Below, piece by piece: positions 57,899 to 64,000 of a stretch of DNA of 64,000 nucleotides. Each line of letters starts with the position of its first letter. Position 1 is the first letter of the stretch. The stretch comes from Nonomuraea solani (GTDB lineage Bacteria > Actinomycetota > Actinomycetes > Streptosporangiales > Streptosporangiaceae): assembly GCF_900108335.1 (NCBI RefSeq), contig NZ_FNVT01000006.1, positions 186,001-250,000 of the forward strand. The letters run 5' to 3'. Both the position numbers and the translations under genes were made by a program. The notes beneath the pieces were generated by a model, which saw nothing but the letters and a program-made list of their open reading frames with translations, did not search any database and was not told where the DNA came from.

Positions 57899-58675
57899 CT
57901 ACACGGATCGGAGCCCGTTGCGGGCGGCCCGATATTCGGCCACGACCAGGTCGGTGAGCTCCTGTACGGAGGTCCTGGCGGTCGGCCGGTCGAAGGTGAT
58001 GCTGCCGTGCTGCAGGAGGTTGACCCGGTCACAGACCTCCAGGATCTGGGCGTAGTTGTGCACGATGATCATCATGGACACCTCGCCGCGCGCCTTGAGG
58101 TCGCGGACCAGGTCGAGGATCTGCACACCCTCCTTCGCGCCCATCGCGGCCAGCGGCTCGTCCAGCAGCAGGATCTTGGAGCGGGAGTAGACCGAGCGGG
58201 CCACGGCGATGGCCTGGCGCTGGCCGCCCGACAGTTTGGCGACCTCCACCTCCACCGACGGGATGTGCACGCCCATGTCGTCGAGGTGCGCGCGGGCCAG
58301 GGCGCGCATCTTGCGGTTGTTCAGGAGGCCGAACCGCACGGGCTCGCGGTTGAGGAACATGTTGTGGTAGACGCTCAGCTCGTTGATCAGCGCCAGGTCC
58401 TGGTAGACGGTGTCGATGCCGAGCGAGCGGGCGTGGTCGACGGATTTGACGGACACCTCCTCGCCGTCGATCAGGATGCGGCCGCTGTCGGGCTGGTGGA
58501 AGCCACAGATGATCTTCATCAGGGTGGACTTGCCGGCGCCGTTGTCGCCGATCAGGCCGAGCACCTCGCCCTTGGCCAGGCGGAGGTTGACGTCGCGGAG
58601 CGCGGTCACCGTACCGAACCGCTTGGAGATGTGCTCCACCCGCAGGACGTCGGTGGAGCCGTTCGGGGAGGTCAC
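57899..58675 (-). CDS. Ribose-type sugar ABC transporter ATPase (single domain)
   Basis: The 258-residue protein has Walker A GLIGDNGAGKSTL, signature KLSGGQRQAIAVARS, Walker B ILLLDEPLAAMG and switch His IIVHNYAQ. Unlike RbsA/MglA it has one nucleotide-binding domain, as in FrcA-type importers. Starts with GTG overlapping the permease stop (GTGA). The usual T after DEP is replaced by Leu. Confidence 0.92.
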   Translation of the reverse strand: MTSPNGSTDVLRVEHISKRFGTVTALRDVNLRLAKGEVLGLIGDNGAGKSTLMKIICGFHQPDSGRILIDGEEVSVKSVDHARSLGIDTVYQDLALINELSVYHNMFLNREPVRFGLLNNRKMRALARAHLDDMGVHIPSVEVEVAKLSGGQRQAIAVARSVYSRSKILLLDEPLAAMGAKEGVQILDLVRDLKARGEVSMMIIVHNYAQILEVCDRVNLLQHGSITFDRPTARTSVQELTDLVVAEYRAARNGLRSV

Positions 58676-59727
58676 GTCGTCTTGCCCGCCCTTCTCAGCC
58701 GGCTCAGGTACACGTTGGCGATCATCGCGAGCAGGATCGAGCCTCCGAGGATCAGGAAGTACGGGTTGGCGGAGATGCCGATCAGGTTGAAGCCGTTCTG
58801 CAGTTCGGCCAGCACCAGCGCGCCCAGGGCGCCGCCGATGATCGTGCCGGAGCCGCCCGCCAGGGCCGTGCCGCCGATGACCGCCGCCGAGACGGCGGTG
58901 AACATCAGGCCGGTGCCGCCGCCCAGGTTGGGGTCGATCGTGTGCACCCGGAACGCCTCCAGCAACCCGGCGAAGGCCCCCAGCGTGCTCGCGATCATGA
59001 AATTTCCCATCTTGATGCGACCGACACGGACGCCCGCCTCCTGCGCCCCCAGCAGGTTCCCGCCCACCGAGATCGTGTGCAGCCCCCACCGCGTCCGGAT
59101 GAACAGCACGTGGAAGAACGCCACGATCACCAGGGCCCACGCGAGGTGCGCCCAGGGCGCGGCCCCCAGCCACTGCCCGATCTGGTTGTCCACCGGCACC
59201 GGGATCTCGGCCGGATAGGCGCCGGACGTCGTCAGCACGATCCCGGTCACCAGGTAGAAGGTGCCCAGCGTGGTGATGAACGAGGGCACCTTCAGGACGA
59301 CGGTGACGAACCCGTTCCCCAGCCCGATGACCGTGCCGGTCAGCAGGGCGAGCAGGATCGCCGGGACGGCCGGGATCCCCCAGAAGTCGATCGCGTAGTG
59401 CATCATGAACGGCGCCAGAGCCGCCACCACCCCGACCGACAGATCGATCTCGCCGCTGACCAGCAGCAGCACGATGCCGCATGCCACGATCGCGGCGGGT
59501 GCCGCCGCCTGGGTGATGTTGACCATGTTGTCGCCGGTCAGGAACGCCTCGGAGGCCGAGGCGAAGTAGACGCCCAGCGCCAGCGCGACGACCAGCACGC
59601 TCGCCTCGCGCCGCCGCAGGAACCCGTCCCTGACCCGCCGCAGGAGCCGCGGTCTGTCCGGCGCCGGCCGCCCGGCCACGTCCGCGGGCGCCGGCGACTC
59701 GCGGAGGCCATCGCTGATGTCGGGCAC
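58672..59727 (-). CDS. Ribose-type sugar ABC permease
   Basis: The 351-residue protein has a hydrophilic N-terminal tail, then helices and the conserved SGEIDLSVGVVAALAPF, GNGFVTVVLKVPSFITTLGTFYL and SAAVIGGTALAGGSGTIIGG segments of RbsC-like permeases. It lies 89 bases after the binding-protein gene; a perfect hairpin occupies the gap. Confidence 0.93.
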   Translation of the reverse strand: MPDISDGLRESPAPADVAGRPAPDRPRLLRRVRDGFLRRREASVLVVALALGVYFASASEAFLTGDNMVNITQAAAPAAIVACGIVLLLVSGEIDLSVGVVAALAPFMMHYAIDFWGIPAVPAILLALLTGTVIGLGNGFVTVVLKVPSFITTLGTFYLVTGIVLTTSGAYPAEIPVPVDNQIGQWLGAAPWAHLAWALVIVAFFHVLFIRTRWGLHTISVGGNLLGAQEAGVRVGRIKMGNFMIASTLGAFAGLLEAFRVHTIDPNLGGGTGLMFTAVSAAVIGGTALAGGSGTIIGGALGALVLAELQNGFNLIGISANPYFLILGGSILLAMIANVYLSRLRRAGKTT

Positions 59728-59761
59728 TGCGCCCTCCTCCTAATGGGCTGCATGAGTGGTG

Positions 59762-59803
59762 GTACGGCTTGCGTCACGCGCCTGCGCCGGACGCAAGCCG
59801 TAC
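59762..59803 (-). promoter_or_regulatory. Intercistronic hairpin between sugar-binding protein and permease genes
   Basis: GTACGGCTTGCGTC and its exact complement make 14-bp arms with a 14-base loop in the transcript between the binding-protein stop and the permease start. It can protect the upstream message and reduce permease expression, the usual way of making binding protein in excess. Confidence 0.65.
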
Positions 59804-59816
59804 GTCTTTGTGCTGT

Positions 59817-60980
59817 TCAGGAGGCGTGGCCGATGGCCCCGGACCGTTCGACCATCTTCTGGGCGGTGTCCGAGCCCTCGAAGCGGGTCTTCGTGGTCTG
59901 GTACGGCCCCACGTTGTCCTTGGTCACGAAGAGCAGACCGGTGTTGGTCTCCGACGGGAACAGCAGCCCGCCGGAGAGCTTGTACAGATACAGGTAGACG
60001 ACCGGCAGGAATCCCTGCAGGTAGGGCTGCTGGTCGATGGTGTAGTCGAGATCACCGGCCTTGATCGCCGCCAGCGTCTCCGGCACCAGGTCGAAGCCGC
60101 CGGCCACCTTGAGCCCCTTCGAGCGCATGTTGTACTTCTTGACCACCTGCCCGATCGACTGCGTGGACCCGGCGTCGACGGCGAGCATCCCGGCCAGGTT
60201 GGGGTGGCCCTGGGCGTAGGCGTCGATGATCGACAGCCCCTTGGTGATGTCGGCGTTCGTGCCGATGGACTCGAACTTGATCGACTTGCCCGAGTCCTTG
60301 ATCGCCTGCGCGGCGCCGTCGATGCGCGGCTGGATGTTCAGCGCGCCCGGGGTGGCGATGAACCCCACCACATCACCGGAGTCCACCTGCTCCAGGGCCC
60401 GCTGGCCGAGCGCGTACCCGGACTCGTAGAGCCCCTGCCCGATGTACGCCAGCCGCGCCGTTCCCTTGTCGTCGCGGGCACCGTCGGCGTTGTACGACAC
60501 CACCGGGATGCCCGCGTCGAGCGCCTTGCTGACCGGCTGGCGGAAGGCGGCCTTGTCCACCACGGCCACCGCCAGTCCGTCGGCCTTGGCCGAGATGGCG
60601 GTGTTGGTCGCGTTGACCATCTCGGCCACGATCGAGTCCTTCGACCCGGTCCACTGGAACTCGGTGCCGAGCAGCGCGCACGCGTCCTGGGCGCCGTACT
60701 GGGTGGGGGTGAAGAACGGGTTCGTCGTGACGTGGCAGACCATCACGAACTTCCACTTCGGCGTGGCCGGGAAGTCGCCCGCCCCGCCCGCCGCCGCGGT
60801 GCCACCCGAGGCGGCGGGCCTGTTGTTGGTGCCCGAGTCGCTGGTGCACGCGCTGAGCAGCGCGGTCGCGGCGGCCGAGGCGCTGACGAGGCCCGCCCCG
60901 GTGAGGAGGCGGCGACGCGCGACGCGGTTCAGGTTGAGTGTGTCGAGGGCCTCCTCGACCTTCGGATGGATGTCTTTCAT
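59817..60980 (-). CDS. Sugar-binding lipoprotein (RbsB-like)
   Basis: The 387-residue protein has a twin-arginine-like RRRLLTG segment and lipobox LLSAC (Cys near residue 45), then the periplasmic-binding fold: WKFVMVCHVTTNPFFTPTQYGA, AISAKADGLAVAVVD, DAGIPVVSYNADG, GFIATPGALNIQPRIDG. It is preceded by a secreted aldose 1-epimerase gene 27 bases upstream, suggesting import of an aldose. Confidence 0.92.
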   Translation of the reverse strand: MKDIHPKVEEALDTLNLNRVARRRLLTGAGLVSASAAATALLSACTSDSGTNNRPAASGGTAAAGGAGDFPATPKWKFVMVCHVTTNPFFTPTQYGAQDACALLGTEFQWTGSKDSIVAEMVNATNTAISAKADGLAVAVVDKAAFRQPVSKALDAGIPVVSYNADGARDDKGTARLAYIGQGLYESGYALGQRALEQVDSGDVVGFIATPGALNIQPRIDGAAQAIKDSGKSIKFESIGTNADITKGLSIIDAYAQGHPNLAGMLAVDAGSTQSIGQVVKKYNMRSKGLKVAGGFDLVPETLAAIKAGDLDYTIDQQPYLQGFLPVVYLYLYKLSGGLLFPSETNTGLLFVTKDNVGPYQTTKTRFEGSDTAQKMVERSGAIGHAS

Positions 60981-61007
60981 GATCCGCCTCAGGACACAGT
61001 GGTTTTG

Positions 61008-62189
61008 TCAGGATGTTGTGGAGAAGGCGTAGATCGTCGTGGTCCGGTAGACGTCACCGGGCCGCAGGACGGTCGAGGGGAAGTTCGCCTGGTTGGGCGA
61101 GTCCGGGAAGTGCTGCGACTCCAGGGCGAAGCCGGACCGCTTCGGGTAGAGGCGGCCGCTGGTGCCGCGCAGCGTGTTGTCCAGGAAGTTCCCCGAGTAG
61201 AACTGCAGGCCGGGCTGGTCGGTGATGACCTTGAGCACGCGCCCGCTGTCCGGCTCGACGACCGTGGCCGCCGTCCGCAGTCCGCGGCCGTCGAGCACGT
61301 AGTTGTGGTCGTACCCGCCGCCGCGCGTGATCTGGGTGTTGTTGCTGTTGATGCGGTCACCGATGGCGGTGGGCTCGCGGAAGTCCAGCGGCGTCCCGCC
61401 CAGCCGGGCGATCCTCCCGGTGGGGATGAGCGTCGTGTCGACCGGCGTGTAACGGGAGGCGTTGATCTGCAGCTCGTGGCCGAGGATCCGGCCGTTGCCC
61501 TCACCGCGCAGGTTGAAGTAGGCGTGGTTGGTGAGGTTGACTACCGTGGGCCTGCTGGTGGTGGCCCGGTAGTCCATCCGGATCCGGTTGTCGCTGGTCA
61601 GCGTGTAGACGACCCTGGTGCGCAGCGTCCCCGGGTAGCCCTCCTCGCCGTTCCGGCTGGTGTAGGTGAGCACGAGCCCGACGCTGCCGCCCCGACGGAA
61701 CGGGTCGGCCCGCCAGACCTTCTTGTCGAAGCCCTTGGTGCCGCCGTGCAGGTGGTTGGGGCCGTCATTGGTGGCCAGCCGGTACGTCTTGCCGTCGAGG
61801 GTGAACCGGCCCTTGGCGATCCGGTTGGCGTACCGGCCGGTTATGCACCCGAAGTACGGACTTTTCGCGACATAGTCGGATAAGTTGTCGAACCCGAGTG
61901 TCACGTTGGCCAACCTGCCCCGGCTGTCGGGGACCTCGATCGACTGCAGGATGCCGCCGTAGGTGAGGATCTTCACCCGCATCCCGTTCGAGTTCCGCAG
62001 CGTGTAGATGTCGATCTTCTTGCCGCCGGACAGGGTCCCGAAGTGCTTCTTCGTGATGCCCGGCCGGCCGCTGTCGGCCTCCGCCGGAGACGCGGCCACC
62101 AGGCTCAGCGCCAGGGCGACCACGGCCACGAGGACGACCCTGAAGGCGATGGCGAGTCTGTTTCGGGTGAGGGTGCTGCTACTGGGCAT
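61008..62189 (-). CDS. galM: Secreted aldose 1-epimerase (galactose mutarotase)
   Basis: The 393-residue protein has a signal peptide (LVLVAVVALALSLVAASPAEA) and the GalM fold with NRIAKGRFTLDGKTY, PNHLHGG, VVNLTNHAYFNLRG, GGGYDHNYVL and FALESQHFPD; the catalytic His of NHAYF and Glu-His region are present. It converts alpha and beta aldose anomers outside the cell, feeding the ribose-type importer encoded downstream in the same operon. Gene position as first in an operon with RbsB/C/A-like proteins supports this. Confidence 0.9.
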   Translation of the reverse strand: MPSSSTLTRNRLAIAFRVVLVAVVALALSLVAASPAEADSGRPGITKKHFGTLSGGKKIDIYTLRNSNGMRVKILTYGGILQSIEVPDSRGRLANVTLGFDNLSDYVAKSPYFGCITGRYANRIAKGRFTLDGKTYRLATNDGPNHLHGGTKGFDKKVWRADPFRRGGSVGLVLTYTSRNGEEGYPGTLRTRVVYTLTSDNRIRMDYRATTSRPTVVNLTNHAYFNLRGEGNGRILGHELQINASRYTPVDTTLIPTGRIARLGGTPLDFREPTAIGDRINSNNTQITRGGGYDHNYVLDGRGLRTAATVVEPDSGRVLKVITDQPGLQFYSGNFLDNTLRGTSGRLYPKRSGFALESQHFPDSPNQANFPSTVLRPGDVYRTTTIYAFSTTS

Positions 62190-62210
62190 GGACGATCTCC
62201 CTTCGAATGC

Positions 62211-62236
62211 GCTGATCTACGTCGCTGATCTACGTC
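62211..62236. repeat. Tandem 13-bp repeat upstream of galM
   Basis: GCTGATCTACGTC is repeated exactly twice in direct order, 22-47 bases before the galM start. It may be a duplicated regulator half-site. Confidence 0.6.
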
Positions 62237-62546
62237 GGGGAAAAGTCGCGAAACGACCCAGGCCAGGTGTCCGGACGAGGGCGCGGGAACGGCACTCACG
62301 TCACGTGGCCGCTGCCGGGCAGGTGGTGGCTGGGAGATGCCCAGGCGCCGCAGAGGTCTGTGGGCCATATGTCACCTGGCGATTGGTCGTGGTTGCGTTA
62401 ACAGTGCGCCATGCGCGTGGCAACAGCAACACCCTGCTGAATCCGCCACAACAGGCCGACCGGGACCCGGCCCCTTGGCGCACTCCCCCCTCTGGAGTGC
62501 GCCGATGTTGACCTGCACCGTTGCTAAGGGCAACATAACCGAGGGT

Positions 62547-62572
62547 GAATACGATTGCATCCATTCGTATTC
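62547..62572. promoter_or_regulatory. Palindrome 1 of a matched pair upstream of the second sugar importer
   Basis: GAATACGA and TCGTATTC are perfect 8-bp arms 10 bases apart. It matches the palindrome at 62671-62696 in 22 of 26 positions. The core ACGATTG resembles sites of FCD-type GntR or LacI regulators; the regulator is not seen in the window. Confidence 0.6.
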
Positions 62573-62670
62573 GTTTCGTGATATCCGGGTTGTCACTGGA
62601 GCCCGGACGACCATGACCGGGCCCCAGGACCCGGCACGGACCCGAGCCGGAGACTCCTGAATCACAAAAT

Positions 62671-62696
62671 GAAAACGATTGTATGCAATCGTATTC
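62671..62696. promoter_or_regulatory. Palindrome 2 of the matched pair
   Basis: ACGATTG and CAATCGT arms around TATG with GAA and TTC at the outer ends. It lies 72 bases before the binding-protein ATG, near the expected promoter, and 124 bases from the first copy. Confidence 0.65.
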
Positions 62697-62767
62697 ATCG
62701 CCGGTTACGTTGCCATCAGCAGGGGGTCGTGTCAACCCGGTCCACTCCAGTGAGAGGAGCCTGGCCA

Positions 62768-64000
62768 ATGAGGACCCATCCCAGGTGGCCTGTCCGTGCG
62801 GCCGCGGCGGTGCTGTTGTTCGCGGCCGCCGCCTGCAGTCAGGAGGAGCCGCCGCCCCCCGCGGCCGGCCGGGCGCCGGCCGCGACGACGACCTGCGCCG
62901 GCAAGGGCGCCCTGACGATGTGGGAGCGCTCGGGCGGCAACAAGCAGATGGTGGACATGCTGGTCGCGGCGTGGAACACCAAGAACCCCGACTGCAAGAT
63001 CAATCTGACCTACATCCCCCACACCGAGATGGTGGGGAAGATCGCCCAGGGCGTCGCCTCGGGCGACGTGCCCGATCTGATGGGCATGGACCTGATCTAC
63101 GCGCCGCAGTTCGAGAAGGAAGGGCAACTGGTCGACATCACCGACCAGACCAAGGACTGGCCGGAGCTGAAGACCGCCAGCAAGGGCCACATGACGGTGG
63201 CGACCTACGAGAACCGGCTCTTCGGTGTGCCCCTCTACGCGGACGTGTCCGCCCTCTTCTACAACAAGGATCTCTTCACCAAGGCCGGGCTCGACCCGGA
63301 CAAGCCGCCCACGAGCCTGGCGGAGCTGCGGACCTACGCCGACAAGATCACCGCGCTGGGCGGCGGCGTCAAGGGCTACTACCTGCCCGGCAACTGCGCC
63401 GGCTGCAACATCTTCACCGTCGGCCCGCTGATGTGGGCCTCGGGCGCGACCATCGAGGCGGCGGGCCCGGGTGACGAGCCGCTGGTCGGCGACGGCGTCA
63501 AGCAGGTGCTGCAGTTCACGCGCGACATGGTGAAGGCCGGCAACGTGCCCGAAGGCGGCCGCGCGGAGAACGGCGAGACGTTCCACCTGCAGTTCGGCTC
63601 CGGCAAGGTCGGCATGATGGGCACCGGCAACTTCAACATCACGCTGGCGCGCCAGCAGAATCCGAAGATGAACTTCGGCATCGCCCTGCTGCCGGGAACG
63701 GCGCCGAATTCGTCGGCCTCGTTCATCGGCGGCGACCTGGTGGTGGTGCCCAAGGGCAGCAAGCGGGTCAACGACGCGGTCAACGTGATGAAGTTCCTGC
63801 TCTCCGACGAGGTACAGACCGAGGTCTATGCCAAGGCGCTCAACCTCACCACGCGCACCGACATGGTGGACAACAAGTATTTCCAGGCCGAGCCGCTGGT
63901 GCAGGACGTGGCCAAGGCGCTCACGGTGGGGCGCACGCCGTACACGGTGACGTTCTTCGAGCAGATCAACTCGCCGCAGGGGCCGTGGCTGCAGATGTTG
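62768..64000 (+). CDS. Carbohydrate-binding lipoprotein of a CUT1 ABC importer, 3' end missing
   Basis: The visible 411 residues start at ATG 62768 (AGGAG upstream) with a lipobox AAAAC (Cys near residue 23) and a family 1 solute-binding fold: GALTMWERSGGNKQMVDMLV, GVASGDVPDLMGMDLIYAP, FGVPLYADVSALFYNKDLF. It is the first gene of an operon running off the right edge, where permeases are expected. Operators at 62547 and 62671 point to sugar-inducible expression. Confidence 0.9.
   Translation, partial: MRTHPRWPVRAAAAVLLFAAAACSQEEPPPPAAGRAPAATTTCAGKGALTMWERSGGNKQMVDMLVAAWNTKNPDCKINLTYIPHTEMVGKIAQGVASGDVPDLMGMDLIYAPQFEKEGQLVDITDQTKDWPELKTASKGHMTVATYENRLFGVPLYADVSALFYNKDLFTKAGLDPDKPPTSLAELRTYADKITALGGGVKGYYLPGNCAGCNIFTVGPLMWASGATIEAAGPGDEPLVGDGVKQVLQFTRDMVKAGNVPEGGRAENGETFHLQFGSGKVGMMGTGNFNITLARQQNPKMNFGIALLPGTAPNSSASFIGGDLVVVPKGSKRVNDAVNVMKFLLSDEVQTEVYAKALNLTTRTDMVDNKYFQAEPLVQDVAKALTVGRTPYTVTFFEQINSPQGPWLQML

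Larger units (their letters stand above)
62190..62767. other. Intergenic region between galM and the second sugar-binding gene
   Basis: This 578-base stretch holds the promoters of two divergent sugar operons. Visible elements are a 13-bp tandem repeat at 62211-62236 and two related 26-bp palindromes at 62547-62572 and 62671-62696. I see no convincing gene in it. Confidence 0.6.

Noticed and set aside
1..64000. tRNA, rRNA, transposase or phage integrase genes
   Set aside because: None could be recognised on either strand in any part of the window.

Overview
The window is high-GC DNA with actinomycete features: GTG starts, stop/start overlaps of ATGA or GTGA type between operon genes, many secreted glycoside hydrolases, several TetR/LacI/MarR/LysR regulators, and an FxsA-like peptide with a SAV_2336/NB-ARC/TPR partner. 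These point to a filamentous actinobacterium, plausibly a Streptosporangiaceae member such as Nonomuraea; the genus is inference. I saw no tRNA, rRNA, CRISPR array, prophage or complete IS element. Both window edges cut genes (an MFS transporter at the left, a sugar-binding lipoprotein at the right).

Layout. 1-4613: a quinate/shikimate catabolic set on the minus strand (aroE-like dehydrogenase, dehydroshikimate dehydratase fused to an HPPD-like domain, TetR regulator, MHS-type transporter) with two matching operator-like sites. 4705-11639: secreted proteins (beta-propeller, beta-trefoil, 1586-aa GH92 alpha-mannosidase behind a perfect LacI-type palindrome). 12090-18787: LysR; TetR with a ferredoxin reductase/P450/ferredoxin operon; an OhrR-like MarR; an atypical SDR; a CAP-domain secreted protein. 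18875-25770: a rhamnoside uptake and hydrolysis operon (binding protein, two permeases, GH78) with a divergent LacI regulator and three palindromes. 25816-28711: small and hypothetical genes and a decayed methyltransferase.

29095-38840 is the most unusual region. Four coupled plus-strand genes encode a trypsin-like protease with an effector-associated domain, a VMAP-like protein with a similar N-terminal domain, a MoxR AAA ATPase, and a 1411-aa fusion of a vWA-like SAV_2336 domain, NB-ARC ATPase and TPRs. This matches the MoxR-vWA-VMAP conflict-system architecture. Converging on it are genes for an FxsA-like peptide with a non-canonical C terminus and an HExxH protein of the proposed alpha-ketoglutarate-dependent peptide hydroxylase type.

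39026-49702: a glutamine synthetase-like enzyme, then an oligopeptide-type ABC transporter fused in operon with a luciferase-like monooxygenase and two carboxymuconolactone-decarboxylase-fold proteins, a Tat-exported beta-lactamase-fold protein, and a DUF2867-like gene behind two TetR-type palindromes. 49791-52410 (minus): an APH-family kinase, an unannotated 28-codon ORF with a strong ribosome-binding site ending in Asn, and a MccB/ThiF-type adenylyltransferase, together resembling a microcin C-like peptide-nucleotide locus. 52535-64000: GH39-like hydrolase with PA14, an endonuclease/phosphatase-fold secreted protein, VOC proteins around a perfect 10-bp inverted repeat, a ribose-type ABC importer with a secreted aldose 1-epimerase, and a second sugar-binding lipoprotein preceded by two related 26-bp palindromes.
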